A stretch of DNA of 64,000 nucleotides. Source: Stieleria sp. JC731 (GTDB taxonomy: Bacteria; Planctomycetota; Planctomycetia; Pirellulales; Pirellulaceae). A model generated the notes under the pieces. The model was not told where the DNA came from. It saw only the letters and a list, made by a program, of their open reading frames with translations, and did no database searches. Numbering within the stretch: the stretch's first letter is position 1; each line of letters begins with the position of its first letter. Both the position numbers and the translations under genes were made by a program. The DNA is taken from contig NZ_JAJKFQ010000011.1 of NCBI RefSeq assembly GCF_020966635.1, positions 682,001-746,000 of the forward strand. Direction: 5' to 3'. Below are positions 35,450 through 44,142 of this stretch, piece after piece.

Positions 35450-37285
35450 TCAAGCTTCGAGTTCTTCCCAGCGAGTGTAATATTCCTGCAGTTCTGATTC
35501 GAGAGACTTCAGTTGCACGGCATCGTTGGCAACCTTGTCGCCACCGCTTTGGTAGTACGCCGGGTCAGCCATCATGGTATGCATCTCTGCGATTTTTGTT
35601 TCTGTCGCTTCGATTTTTTCCGGAAGGCTGTCTAGCTCACGTTGCTCTTTGTAGCTGAGCTTTTTCTTTGCCGGCTGAGTTTGTGTCGGTGGCTGAGTTT
35701 GCTTTGATTCTGTTTTCGCTGGCTGGCTTGCTGGCGAATTGTTCTTTGGCTTCTCTACCGTTTTGGGCGTTGAATCGCTACGCCGTTTGACTGCTTGTTG
35801 CCAGTCGTCATATCCGCCCACGTACGCCCGCACATTGTTGTCTTCGAAAACCAACGTGCTCGTAACAACGTTGTTCAAGAACGTCCGGTCGTGGCTGACC
35901 AACAGAAGTGTACCTTCAAAGCTGACCAATACATCTTCGAGTAGCTCGAGCGTTTCGGCATCAAGATCGTTTGTCGGTTCGTCCAAGATCAAGACGTTTG
36001 CTGGCTTCGTCATCAACTTCGCAAGCAAAGCTCGGTTGCGTTCTCCGCCGGAAAGGAATTTGACTTTGGTACGGGCTCGCTCGGGTGTGAAAAGGTAGTC
36101 TTGAAGGTATCCGAGGATGTGCTTCTTGGCCCCGCCAATCGTTAACTCATCGCTACCTTCGCCGACATTTTCCTGGACGGTCTGTTCGGGATCGAGAGTG
36201 TCACGCAATTGGTCGAAGTAAGCGATTTCCAGTTTTGTACCCAGACGGACGGTCCCCGAATCGGGAGCCAATTGGCCGAGCAGCAACTTCAGCAAGGTCG
36301 ACTTTCCCGCACCGTTGGGGCCGATCAAGCCGATCTTGTCACCGCGCATAATAGTGGTGGAAAAGTCACGAACAATTTCGTGGTCCCCGTAGGCGAAGCT
36401 CATGTCTTTCACATCAGCGACAAGGACACCACTGCGTTCGGCTTCGTGAACTGAAAGCTTCGCTTTGCCAACTTGCTTTTGGCGATCCTGCCGTTGGACC
36501 CGCATTTCTTTCAACCTTCGAACACGTCCTTCGTTGCGTGTCCGGCGTGCCTTGATGCCTTGACGAATCCAAGCTTCCTCTTCGGCAAGCCGCTTGTCGA
36601 ACAAAGCGTTTTGCTTTTCCTCTGCCTCAATCGCTTGCTCTTTGCGCTTCAAAAATGTGGAATAGTCGCACGTCCAGTCGAATAACTTGCCGCGATCGAT
36701 TTCCCAAATGCGAGACGCCAGCGCTTGTAAAAACGATCGGTCGTGGGTGATGAAAATTAGCGTCTTCGACCAGCGCTTCAAAAAATCTTCGAGCCACAAA
36801 ATGGATTCGACGTCCAAGTGGTTGGTCGGTTCGTCGAGCAATAACACATCAGGTTGGCTGACGATTGAGCGGGCCAACAAGACACGTCGCTTCATCCCGC
36901 TGGAGAGAGACTGGAAATCCAGAGTCGGATCCAATTGCATGTCGCTAAGCGTTCGTTCGACACTATGGTCGACCTGCCAAGCGGAAGCGGGGTCTGAAAG
37001 CAATGTCTTGGAGATGCCTGCACGGACCATCTGTTCGATCGTTCCGGACTCGTCCTGCGGTACGTCTTGAACCAGTCGGCGGATCACTACGGAATCCGAT
37101 GCGATGATCTCTCCGTGATCTGGCGTCAATTCACCGGCGAGCATTTTTAGCAGCGTCGTTTTGCCCGCTCCGTTTCGACCTAGCAAGCCGATTCGGTCGC
37201 CTTGTTCGACCTGAGCCGTGACTTCATCAAGAAGATTGGGTCCGCGAAAGCCGATTGAGATGTTCGCGAGGGAAAGGACTGCCAT
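35450..37285 (-). CDS. uup: ABC-F ATPase Uup
   Basis: Soluble ABC-F protein, 611 aa, with two ATPase domains and no membrane part; Uup-type proteins act on ribosomes and branched DNA intermediates. Walker A motifs GLLGRNGAGKTT (about 33-44) and GLIGPNGAGKST (about 330-341); signatures SLSSGMKRR and FLSGGERNR; Walker B/D-loops VLLLDEPTNHLD and VLILDEPTNDLD. The P-site-tRNA-interaction linker is charged and helical (about 225-290). The C-terminal coiled coil (about 540-611: KKLSYKEQRELDSLPEKIEA) is the DNA-binding tail typical of Uup. No methyl-transfer or resistance genes nearby. Confidence 0.94.
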   Translation of the reverse strand: MAVLSLANISIGFRGPNLLDEVTAQVEQGDRIGLLGRNGAGKTTLLKMLAGELTPDHGEIIASDSVVIRRLVQDVPQDESGTIEQMVRAGISKTLLSDPASAWQVDHSVERTLSDMQLDPTLDFQSLSSGMKRRVLLARSIVSQPDVLLLDEPTNHLDVESILWLEDFLKRWSKTLIFITHDRSFLQALASRIWEIDRGKLFDWTCDYSTFLKRKEQAIEAEEKQNALFDKRLAEEEAWIRQGIKARRTRNEGRVRRLKEMRVQRQDRQKQVGKAKLSVHEAERSGVLVADVKDMSFAYGDHEIVRDFSTTIMRGDKIGLIGPNGAGKSTLLKLLLGQLAPDSGTVRLGTKLEIAYFDQLRDTLDPEQTVQENVGEGSDELTIGGAKKHILGYLQDYLFTPERARTKVKFLSGGERNRALLAKLMTKPANVLILDEPTNDLDAETLELLEDVLVSFEGTLLLVSHDRTFLNNVVTSTLVFEDNNVRAYVGGYDDWQQAVKRRSDSTPKTVEKPKNNSPASQPAKTESKQTQPPTQTQPAKKKLSYKEQRELDSLPEKIEATETKIAEMHTMMADPAYYQSGGDKVANDAVQLKSLESELQEYYTRWEELEA

Positions 37286-37465
37286 GGCGCTAAAGACCGA
37301 ACTTCAAATGCTAGAAACGATTGCCGCTCGCAAAGCGCAAAGCTGGCAAGGATTTCTGCACAGTTTGGACGACGGATGGCCAAGATCGCAACCCGGCATT
37401 TGTCCGCGCCAGTCAGGGGAGGCCCATTCGAAAACCTTGGCGACGCAGGCTCAGCGTGGGCCGGT

Positions 37466-38392
37466 CTAGCCAGTTGAGGTGGGAGTGCGTGGGCGGGTGG
37501 TCTCGACAACTCGCACCGCACCGCGTTGCGGCTGAATGCCTCCGCCGTACTTGATGGAGTACGCCTTGGTCGCTTCTGCGCCCAGTAAAAAGATCATACT
37601 GCTGTAATAGACCCAAACCAGGATCACGGCCAGCGACGCAGCTGCACTTCCGAGTTCCGCACCCGGCTTGCTCTCGCTCAGATAGTGAGACAAAGCGAAC
37701 CGGCCGATTAGAAACAGTGTCGTTGTGAACGCCGCGCCGACCGCAACGTCTCGCCATCGAGTGTTCGCATCGGGCATGAATTTGAAGATCGATGCGAACA
37801 GTACATAGGTAACGAAGGTCTGTACGACGTAGTTGATGAACTGAGCTAGAAGGTTGCCGCTACCCACCATCGAGGCGACATGGTTACCGATGAGCGACAG
37901 CATGGTCGATACAACCAAAGAGACCAGCAGCAAAAAGCCAAGTCCAAGAATCATCGCCAGTGATAAGAGTCGCTTAAGAAAGAAGTCTTTGATTCCAGAT
38001 CGGCGCGGGTCCGGTTTGACGGACCAAACTCGGTTGAGCGAATCTTGAATCGCGCTGACGACACCGGTGGCGCTAACAATGATCGCGATAAAGCTGACGG
38101 TGGACTTCCACCACTGTCCGCCAGTCTCGCGATCACTTTGGATAATCGAGGCAATTTCATCGGATGCTGCAGAATTGCCAATCATCTGAGCCGTCTGCTG
38201 CTCAAGCAATGTCTGTGCTTGTTCCTCGGCCTGGCTGGACTCGTATGCCAGCGACAACCCAAAGGTCATGATGATGATCAGTAGATACAGTAGTGGCGGC
38301 AGCGCGAATACTGTGTAGTAAGCCAAGGCGGCTGACATCGTCATGCAACGATCTTCAAAGAAATCGGCAAACGTCTTTTTGAAGATGTCCAT
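37466..38392 (-). CDS. YihY/BrkB family inner-membrane protein
   Basis: A 308-aa integral membrane protein of the YihY/virulence-factor BrkB family (once mislabelled RNase BN). Six membrane segments: start MSAALAYYTVFALPPLLYLL, then FIAIIVSATGVVSAIQDSLN, LLSLAMILGLGFLLLVSLVV, YVVQTFVTYVLFASIFKFMP, FTTTLFLIGRFALSHYLSES and AAASLAVILVWVYYSSMIFL. RVWSVKPDPRRSGIKDF matches the conserved N-W loop of the family. Role unknown. It begins a run of genes often seen among bacterial general-stress genes (Pmp3, DUF1328, PNPOx). Confidence 0.9.
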   Translation of the reverse strand: MDIFKKTFADFFEDRCMTMSAALAYYTVFALPPLLYLLIIIMTFGLSLAYESSQAEEQAQTLLEQQTAQMIGNSAASDEIASIIQSDRETGGQWWKSTVSFIAIIVSATGVVSAIQDSLNRVWSVKPDPRRSGIKDFFLKRLLSLAMILGLGFLLLVSLVVSTMLSLIGNHVASMVGSGNLLAQFINYVVQTFVTYVLFASIFKFMPDANTRWRDVAVGAAFTTTLFLIGRFALSHYLSESKPGAELGSAAASLAVILVWVYYSSMIFLLGAEATKAYSIKYGGGIQPQRGAVRVVETTRPRTPTSTG

Positions 38393-38624
38393 GGAATTTG
38401 AACTGATTGGTGCCCGCCCTTAAGCGGGTTCTTTTAGCTTTGGACGATCAAGTTTAATGAACCTGAACAGCCAATGTTTTCGACCACAAGACTAGGGCCG
38501 GTTTTACAAGCCAACACAAAGAGATTGTTGGCTGGGTTGATCTTCTGAGGATCCATACGACGATTAATCGTATCCACATGCGAACAAGGCGTGAGCGGTG
38601 TGTCCCACGCTTGTTTCCAACGTT

Positions 38625-38650
38625 GCGTCCTCACCCAGGGATGAGGACGC
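38625..38650. repeat. Intergenic palindrome
   Basis: GCGTCCTCA (38625-38633) and TGAGGACGC (38642-38650) form a 9-bp stem, extended by GTT/AAC on the outside with one bulged base. It lies in the 299-bp gap between the BrkB and Pmp3 genes, both minus strand. A shorter piece of the same text (GATGAGGACGC) recurs near 12865. Confidence 0.5.
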
Positions 38651-38691
38651 CAACATTCAAGCAGCAAGCTTCAGGATCTTCGATCGCCTGA

Positions 38692-38874
38692 CTACAGGAT
38701 GACCGCCAACGCGTGGATGATACCGATAATCCAGAATCCGATCAGGGTTAGGACGATATTCAGGAAAAACTGAGTTCCGATGCCGCGTTCCATGAAGACC
38801 GCAAGCGGTGGAAGGAGAACGGCGAGGATAACTTTCAGTAGGGTGTTGGTACTAGTTGGGGTCGCGGTAGACAT
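38692..38874 (-). CDS. Pmp3/YqaE family small membrane protein
   Basis: 60-aa hydrophobic proteolipid. Two membrane helices with the family signature LAVLLPPLAVFMERGIG between them and FFLNIVLTLIGFWIIGIIHA at the end. Pmp3-type proteins affect membrane potential and salt/cold tolerance. It starts 86 bp downstream of the acidic lipoprotein gene on the same strand and has no promoter of its own that I can see, so it is probably transcribed from the sigma-54-type promoter at 39383-39398. Confidence 0.92.
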   Translation of the reverse strand: MSTATPTSTNTLLKVILAVLLPPLAVFMERGIGTQFFLNIVLTLIGFWIIGIIHALAVIL

Positions 38875-38960
38875 GATTGATCCGTTTATTGTTCGGTGTG
38901 AGTTCGATGAGTGTTCGGCGTTGGGAAAGTTGCGTTGGTTGAACGCACTTGCCTCGCGGA

Positions 38961-39245
38961 CTACTCGTTCTCGTTTTCTTCTGGAATGTCGATGTCAACA
39001 TCGGGGACTTCGATGTCGGTCTTCTTCATCTTCACGTCGACATCAGGGACTTCGATCTCTTTTGTTTTCGTCGAAACATCGACGTCTGGACCTTCAACGT
39101 CGAATTCAGGTAACTGTCCAGCGTCGCCGGTTACTTCGACGTCCAGGTCGGGCATTTCGCCTTCTTTGGTTTGATCAACATCGCAACCAGTCATCGCGAT
39201 AGCGGCAAGTGCACAACAAAAAGCGGTACGCAATTGAGTCTTCAT
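38961..39245 (-). CDS. Acidic repeat lipoprotein
   Basis: A 94-aa lipoprotein: ATG 39245 with AAAGGT upstream, signal peptide ending in AIAMTGC (lipobox, Cys about 20). The mature part consists of Asp/Glu/Val/Pro repeats (MPDLDVEVTG, FDVEGPDVDV, IEVPDVDVKM, IEVPDVDIDI) and an Asn/Glu tail. The repeated VPDVDV units alternate hydrophobic and acidic residues, which suits extended strands or cation binding; this is inference. A near-perfect sigma-54 promoter lies 138 bp upstream of the start codon, and pmp3 follows. Confidence 0.82.
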   Translation of the reverse strand: MKTQLRTAFCCALAAIAMTGCDVDQTKEGEMPDLDVEVTGDAGQLPEFDVEGPDVDVSTKTKEIEVPDVDVKMKKTDIEVPDVDIDIPEENENE

Positions 39246-39382
39246 GGTGATACCTTTCAACTTGAGTTCTAGAGCCGAGTCGGAGCGGCCATCAGTAATG
39301 CTTCATTCGAATTCAAGACAGGAAGACGAATGCCGACGGCGGCGATTCACCCAAGGTGACTCGCGCGGATAAGCCTGCAAAT

Positions 39383-39398
39383 GCAAGCACCGTGCCAA
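39383..39398 (-). promoter_or_regulatory. Sigma-54 (-24/-12) promoter candidate for the lipoprotein-pmp3 unit
   Basis: Minus-strand TTGGCACGGTGCTTGC matches the sigma-54 consensus TGGCAC-N5-TTGC at every conserved base, with GG and GC 10 bases apart. The transcript would start near 39371, leaving an untranslated leader of about 125 bases. Confidence 0.8.
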
Positions 39399-39998
39399 TG
39401 ACGAATCATCCTTTTAAAACTCCTTTGACTGGTCAATTCCGTGTCAAAGTGAAAGCAAACAGTCCAGAGATTCGCTTGCAGCTTTGAAGGTCCTCTGCGT
39501 TGCAAATTTTCTTGGTCGCGAACGTGCACCGTAGGCAGATTACGTCCGCGTTTGGAGTGGCTATTCCTGTGATAAAGAAGACTGCATCGACAAATGCCGA
39601 CTCATTAGCCATCCGTAGGTAGTGCACAGATGGCTGCCGAAGTGCTCGCATCTAACTTTGCGTGATAGTGGCAACCCCGTTTTTGAAAATTAAAGCCGCG
39701 AAAACAAACAAGTTCTGGCCAAAACGATGCAAATCAGCATCGCAGGGTGGTCCGATAGTCTATCTTCGGAGCTATGTGCTGCTTGAGATGGTTCGTTTGT
39801 CGGAGATCTGCCATGGTGGTGCCCCAATGCTATGGCAGGAAAGTCATTGGTTCTGGTCGGGTCTTCTTTGTCGCTCAATGATTCCGAGAAGCTATCAGGA
39901 AACGTTGCCGCTTCCTTGGAGGCTATGCGGTTCGTTTGAGTTCCAATTGTTTGAAAGCCATCGTTTTAAAGGGGAGGAGCAGGTCCCTTTGGGAGAGG

Positions 39999-40016
39999 CT
40001 CGAGTTGAAACTCGAG
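39999..40016. promoter_or_regulatory. Perfect palindrome upstream of the CheB/CheR fusion gene
   Basis: CTCGAGTT-GA-AACTCGAG is an 18-bp inverted repeat with an 8-bp arm, 132 bp before the start codon of the fusion gene. It could be an operator for a dimeric regulator; no independent support. Confidence 0.35.
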
Positions 40017-40147
40017 ATGAAAACAGTGCAGCGCTCGCGAGTCGGGGAAAAGGATTTTGAGGCGGACCGTCCACACGAATACATCAGGTGTGTTTGTGGT
40101 AGTAAAGATTCGATGATTCGAAACCAATCATCTGCAAACGGTGTGGG

Positions 40148-42712
40148 ATGAAACGACCAAATGAGACATCCAAGACGGATGTCTCGGCCAACGCTACGGA
40201 TGTGATTGAATCCAATCCATCCAATGATGACGACAACATTCATCTTTCCACAACGCCCTCATTCGTTGTTGGGATCGGTTCTTCTGCGGGTGGGCTGGAA
40301 TCACTCGAAAAGATCTTTTGCTCGATGCCAATCGATCTGGGGTTGGCGTTCGTCGTTGTTCAACACCTCTCGCCTACGATGGAAAGTCGTTTAGACGAAT
40401 TGTTGTCAAGAATGACTGAGATGGACGTGAATTTGGTTACCGATGGGATCCAGGTGCAGCCAAATACGATCTATGTCATACCTCCGGGACACGGCATCGA
40501 GTATCGAGACGGATGCCTTTGGCTCTTCAGTCGCCCCACAGACGGTACCGCTCATCGATCCATCGACCAGTTCTTTCGATCCCTCGCAGAGAATCTAAAA
40601 GAGCGGTCAATCGGAATTGTACTATCAGGGGCGGGTGATGACGGCAGCCGCGGATCTCGTTTGATTGACGAGCAGATGGGATTGGTGATTGTCCAAGAGC
40701 CTGCGTCATGTCGATTCCCAACGATGCCTCAGCACGTCATGGCCGCGGGAACTCAGTGTATCGTTTCGAAACCTGAATTGATCGGGGATGTTTTACAACG
40801 CTATGTGGACAACGAAGACAGACATTCCTTTGTCCGGCAGTTCATGACGGGAGACAAAGAAGAATCCGGAATCGATCTTGTGCTTTCACATTTGAAGGCA
40901 ACGTTTCAACTCGATTTTACCAACTACAAGACCAAGACCATCGAAAGGCGGATCCTGCGCCGCATGAGTCTCACTGGATACGATCGTATTGATGACTACT
41001 CGTCGTATCTATCCAATAATGTGAATGAAACGCATTGCTTGTATCAAGATTTGCTGATCAATGTCACGCAGTTTTTTAGAGACGCGGAGGCTTTCGAGTT
41101 TTTAAAACAATCTGTATTTCCAGAGATGATCCGTTCGAAGTCCTCTGGAACTCTTCGCGTGTGGACATGTGCATGCGCAACCGGCGAAGAAGCGTACTCA
41201 ACTGCGATTGTTCTGCAGGAATGTATCGAAGAGTTGGGGTCCGATGTTGAATTCAAAATCTTTGCGACCGATATACAGGAGCAATCGCTGGCGAAAGCTG
41301 CCGCCGGAGTCTACTCGCGTTCTGAGCTTACCGGGGTGAGCCCGGCACGCCTGTCGAAGTATTTTGACGAGGTTGAAAACGGCTATTTGGTCAAAAGCGA
41401 ATTGCGTAGTCGCATCGTTTTCGCGAACCACAACATGCTTCAGAATCCTCCGTTCGCCAAACTAGATCTTGTGACGTGTCGAAACTTTTTGATCTATCTC
41501 AAACGCGAAGTTCAGGCTTGGTGCCTTGAAGAGTTTAAATTCGCTTTGAAACATGAAGGCGTCTTATTTCTAGGGCCCAGCGAGACAACGAGCGGATTTG
41601 AAAACGCGTTTGAAACGTTGAATCCGCATTGGCGAATCTATCGAAGACGATCGCTACCTGACACTAAAGAAGCAAGTCCGTTCGCTGCGGCGCGATTGCC
41701 CGATTCGTCGTTGCCGCGTGCTCCGTCTGAAGATCTTTCCGGCAAACCTGACCGACTGCTCGCTCTCTATGACTTGGTGCTTGCGAAAGCGATTCCACCC
41801 AGCATTTTGGTGGCAGACGACCTACGTGTCATGCACACTTTTCCTGGCGGCGAGCGTTTCATGCAGGTCCCGACCGGACGTTCGACATCGCATCTTTATG
41901 ATCTACTGAAGCCGCATCTGTTGGCATCTGTGGCTGATGCATTAGATCAAGCTCAAATGGGGCATCCTGCGGAGCAGCAAGCGGTGGTGTCATTGCAGGA
42001 AAAAGGCAAGCCGGAAATCCTGATTTCAGTTCAGACGCTACTCGATCACGCGACTTCGACCAGATATTTTTTGATACAATTCGGCAGCGAAACAGACGGA
42101 GTAAGTGTTGCGTCGTGGGAAAGTTTAAAGGATCCCTTTGAAGCAGGTCGTGCCGATCCAAAATATCTTCATGAATGTGAGAAAGAGCTAGAATTCGCCA
42201 AACAAGACATTCAGGTTCTGACCGAACAACTGGGATTAGCAAATCACGAGCTTGAATCACTGACGAAGGATTTCAATACCGCAGTCACCGGGTTCGAACT
42301 GTGTGAAGAAGAGCTGCGCAGCGTTCACGAAGAGTTGTCCGCGGTGAATGCGGACCATCAGAAAAAGATTAGCGAACTAGAACGTGCGAGCACTGATATC
42401 GACAACCTTATCGAGCTGATAGAGGCCTGCGTCGTTTACTTTGACAATCGTCTGCTCATCCGGCGGTTCTCTCCCAGCGCTGCCGAACTGCTAAACCTTG
42501 AGATGAAAGACATCGGACGCAATGCAGATATCGTTAGCCGTCGTCTTGGGATCGCGGGTTTGCGTCCTATTTTGGAACGGGCACACCAAGAAGGTGGAAG
42601 GGAAAAGATTCAGTGCGAGACTAAGTTCGGGACAAAAACCTTAGTCGCCCTTGCCTATCGTGAAAAGGACTTAGTCTCGGGTGTCATGGTCAGCATCCAG
42701 CCAAAGGAATAG
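40148..42712 (+). CDS. CheB methylesterase / CheR methyltransferase / PAS fusion protein
   Basis: An 854-aa signalling protein. The CheB domain (about 38-215) has the catalytic residues in GIGSSAGGLE (Ser about 45), VVQHLSP (His 73) and SGAGDDGSRG (Asp 164/165). The CheR domain (about 235-495) carries the SAM-binding WTCACATGEEAYS and CRNFLIYL. A PAS-like module follows (about 540-640; IPPSILVADDLRVMHTFPGG), then a long coiled coil (about 665-745) and a last PAS-type domain (about 750-850). Family members act in chemotaxis-like or stress signalling, often beside hybrid kinases. Here it converges with an ANTAR/receiver pair and a PAS hybrid kinase. A typical downstream kinase fusion is missing. 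Confidence 0.94.
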   Translation: MKRPNETSKTDVSANATDVIESNPSNDDDNIHLSTTPSFVVGIGSSAGGLESLEKIFCSMPIDLGLAFVVVQHLSPTMESRLDELLSRMTEMDVNLVTDGIQVQPNTIYVIPPGHGIEYRDGCLWLFSRPTDGTAHRSIDQFFRSLAENLKERSIGIVLSGAGDDGSRGSRLIDEQMGLVIVQEPASCRFPTMPQHVMAAGTQCIVSKPELIGDVLQRYVDNEDRHSFVRQFMTGDKEESGIDLVLSHLKATFQLDFTNYKTKTIERRILRRMSLTGYDRIDDYSSYLSNNVNETHCLYQDLLINVTQFFRDAEAFEFLKQSVFPEMIRSKSSGTLRVWTCACATGEEAYSTAIVLQECIEELGSDVEFKIFATDIQEQSLAKAAAGVYSRSELTGVSPARLSKYFDEVENGYLVKSELRSRIVFANHNMLQNPPFAKLDLVTCRNFLIYLKREVQAWCLEEFKFALKHEGVLFLGPSETTSGFENAFETLNPHWRIYRRRSLPDTKEASPFAAARLPDSSLPRAPSEDLSGKPDRLLALYDLVLAKAIPPSILVADDLRVMHTFPGGERFMQVPTGRSTSHLYDLLKPHLLASVADALDQAQMGHPAEQQAVVSLQEKGKPEILISVQTLLDHATSTRYFLIQFGSETDGVSVASWESLKDPFEAGRADPKYLHECEKELEFAKQDIQVLTEQLGLANHELESLTKDFNTAVTGFELCEEELRSVHEELSAVNADHQKKISELERASTDIDNLIELIEACVVYFDNRLLIRRFSPSAAELLNLEMKDIGRNADIVSRRLGIAGLRPILERAHQEGGREKIQCETKFGTKTLVALAYREKDLVSGVMVSIQPKE

Positions 42713-42723
42713 GACGATGCATC

Positions 42724-43362
42724 CTAGGTTTGACGGTCGATGTCGAGATCGTTCAAGAAGTCATCTATTCCTAGAAGGCTTCCACCATCGACGATCTGTT
42801 TGGCAATCTCCGCCAGCCGACGCCTTGTTCGACGCGCGGTGTTTTGGAGATAGCGGTGTGCTTCCGGTTCATCCAATTGCCGCACCTGCATGATGATACC
42901 TTTCGCTTTCTCGATCTGTTTTCGATCGTCTAGCTTTTGCTGAAGCGAAGTCACCTGCTCTTCCAACGACTGCAGATGCCGAAATCGTTTCTGGCACAGA
43001 AAGATGGCGGGCTGCAGAGATTCGGCGGTGACCGGCTCGACCAAATACGCCATTACATGATCTTCCATGGCGCGTTCGACTTTGTCCAGATCGTCGTTTT
43101 TAGCGACGATGATACTGGGCGTCGGTTTGACATAGCCAACCTGTATCAACGCTTCGATCCCATCCATATCCGATAGGCCAGGTGAAGCGATCAACACATC
43201 AGCCGGTTTTGAGACAGCGGCATCGATCAACTCTTTCCCGGAATCGGTCGTGACGGGTAGCTTGTGACCAAGCGTGATGATGATCGTTGTTAGGACCTTG
43301 CGCACCGACGTGTCGCCGTGTGCCAAATAAATTGTCTGTTGTCTATTGACCCTATCTATCAT
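42724..43362 (-). CDS. Pseudo-receiver/ANTAR RNA-binding antiterminator-type regulator
   Basis: A 212-aa two-domain protein. The N-terminal receiver fold (about 9-125) keeps the first acidic residue (LAHGDTSVRK) but has Ser where the phospho-acceptor Asp should be (DVLIASPGLSDMDG). A coiled coil (about 130-150) leads to an ANTAR domain (about 145-205: RKQIEKAKGIIMQVRQLDEP), which in NasR, AmiR and EutV binds paired hairpins in nascent RNA and prevents termination. AmiR also has a receiver that does not work by phosphorylation, so control by a bound partner is likely. Its ATG overlaps the stop of the second pseudo-receiver gene (43359-43362), showing coupled translation. Confidence 0.88.
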   Translation of the reverse strand: MIDRVNRQQTIYLAHGDTSVRKVLTTIIITLGHKLPVTTDSGKELIDAAVSKPADVLIASPGLSDMDGIEALIQVGYVKPTPSIIVAKNDDLDKVERAMEDHVMAYLVEPVTAESLQPAIFLCQKRFRHLQSLEEQVTSLQQKLDDRKQIEKAKGIIMQVRQLDEPEAHRYLQNTARRTRRRLAEIAKQIVDGGSLLGIDDFLNDLDIDRQT

Positions 43363-43820
43363 CGTTCATCCTCCGAACCTTGATCAGCGAGTTTGTTTAT
43401 CTCGCTTCTGATCTCCCTACAACGCTTTTCCAAGCTTTTCGCTTGTTCAAAACGACGTCCTGCCAAGTAAAGCGCAGGCCGAAGATCGCGATCACTGACT
43501 GGCGAAACTATGACGCCCGTTAAATTGTCCGACATCAGTCTTTCGACTCGGTCGATATCCTCGGGGTAGATGATCATCACAACAGGGCATGTGTTTACCT
43601 GCGATAATTCATTGGCAACAGCAAAGACATCGGTGTCTTGAAAATCCGTCCCGACAATAGCTATATCGGGAGGGTTCTCCTGACATCGCCGAAGGAATGT
43701 CGCCGGATGATCCGTTGACAGTTCGATTCGATGCCGGAGTTTCTCAAGCGTTGCTTCGATGATATGGCGCGAAGCCGGATCACCGTGAACGAGATACACT
43801 CGAAGTTTTTGCTCCTTCAT
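43359..43820 (-). CDS. Stand-alone pseudo-receiver protein
   Basis: A 153-aa receiver-like protein with no output domain. It is similar to the first domain of the next gene, including YLVHGDPASRH at the start and the end segment DRDLRPALYLAGRRFEQAKSLEKR (given here in two overlapping parts: DRDLRPALYLAGRRFE, EQAKSLEKR). The phospho-acceptor position holds Gly (DIAIVGTDFQDTDV), so phosphorylation is unlikely. It looks like a paralogue of the ANTAR protein that lost or never had ANTAR, and could pair with it. First gene of a two-gene unit with a sigma-54-type promoter 99 bp upstream. Confidence 0.82.
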   Translation of the reverse strand: MKEQKLRVYLVHGDPASRHIIEATLEKLRHRIELSTDHPATFLRRCQENPPDIAIVGTDFQDTDVFAVANELSQVNTCPVVMIIYPEDIDRVERLMSDNLTGVIVSPVSDRDLRPALYLAGRRFEQAKSLEKRCREIRSEINKLADQGSEDER

Positions 43821-44142
43821 TTCTTATCGCTTTGGTGCACAGCGTTTAGTGAAAAATCATCGCCAAGGAAACCAACTCGACTTGGACATCCGCCTGTTGG
43901 CGATTGTCGCAATAGGAAGCAAAGGCTGCGCCAATTCTGCCATGCGTTGGCAACTGTTCAGCAAATCGAGCACGTCATGCCGGAAATCAGTCGATCCGAA
44001 GAAGTCAGCCGGCCCATTGGTTGTTTTTCAACCACCGTGACGGTTCATTCAGGGGTTTTTGGCAGCTGATATTGCAGAGTTCGGGGAGGTTCAGAACGCC
44101 CGATGTTGATCAATCACGGCATCGCTGGGCGGGAACCTGCGT
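43821..44142. other. Promoter gap upstream of the pseudo-receiver/ANTAR unit
   Basis: 322 bp between the hybrid kinase stop and the pseudo-receiver start. It contains the sigma-54 candidate at 43919-43934; no gene or strong terminator was seen, so read-through from the kinase gene is also possible. Confidence 0.5.
43919..43934 (-). promoter_or_regulatory. Sigma-54 promoter candidate for the pseudo-receiver/ANTAR unit
   Basis: Minus-strand TTGGCGCAGCCTTTGC matches TGGCAC-N5-TTGC with one change (A to G in the -24 box) and exact GG-N10-GC spacing. The start codon lies 99 bases downstream. Confidence 0.7.

Larger units (their letters stand above)
39246..40147. other. Regulatory and otherwise empty 0.9-kb gap before the CheB/CheR fusion gene
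   Basis: Holds the lipoprotein promoter (39383-39398) and an 18-bp palindrome (39999-40016). Frames at 39662-40060 (+) and 39923-40243 (-) are open but have neither a ribosome-binding site nor protein-like composition. I found no further gene. Confidence 0.5.

Noticed and set aside
39630-39645. Sigma-54 promoter for the CheB/CheR fusion gene
   Set aside because: TGGCTG-N5-GTGC is a poor match and lies about 500 bp upstream of the start codon.
39662-40060. 132-codon open frame as a gene
   Set aside because: No ribosome-binding site, odd composition, and it overlaps a minus frame of equal quality; reads as random.
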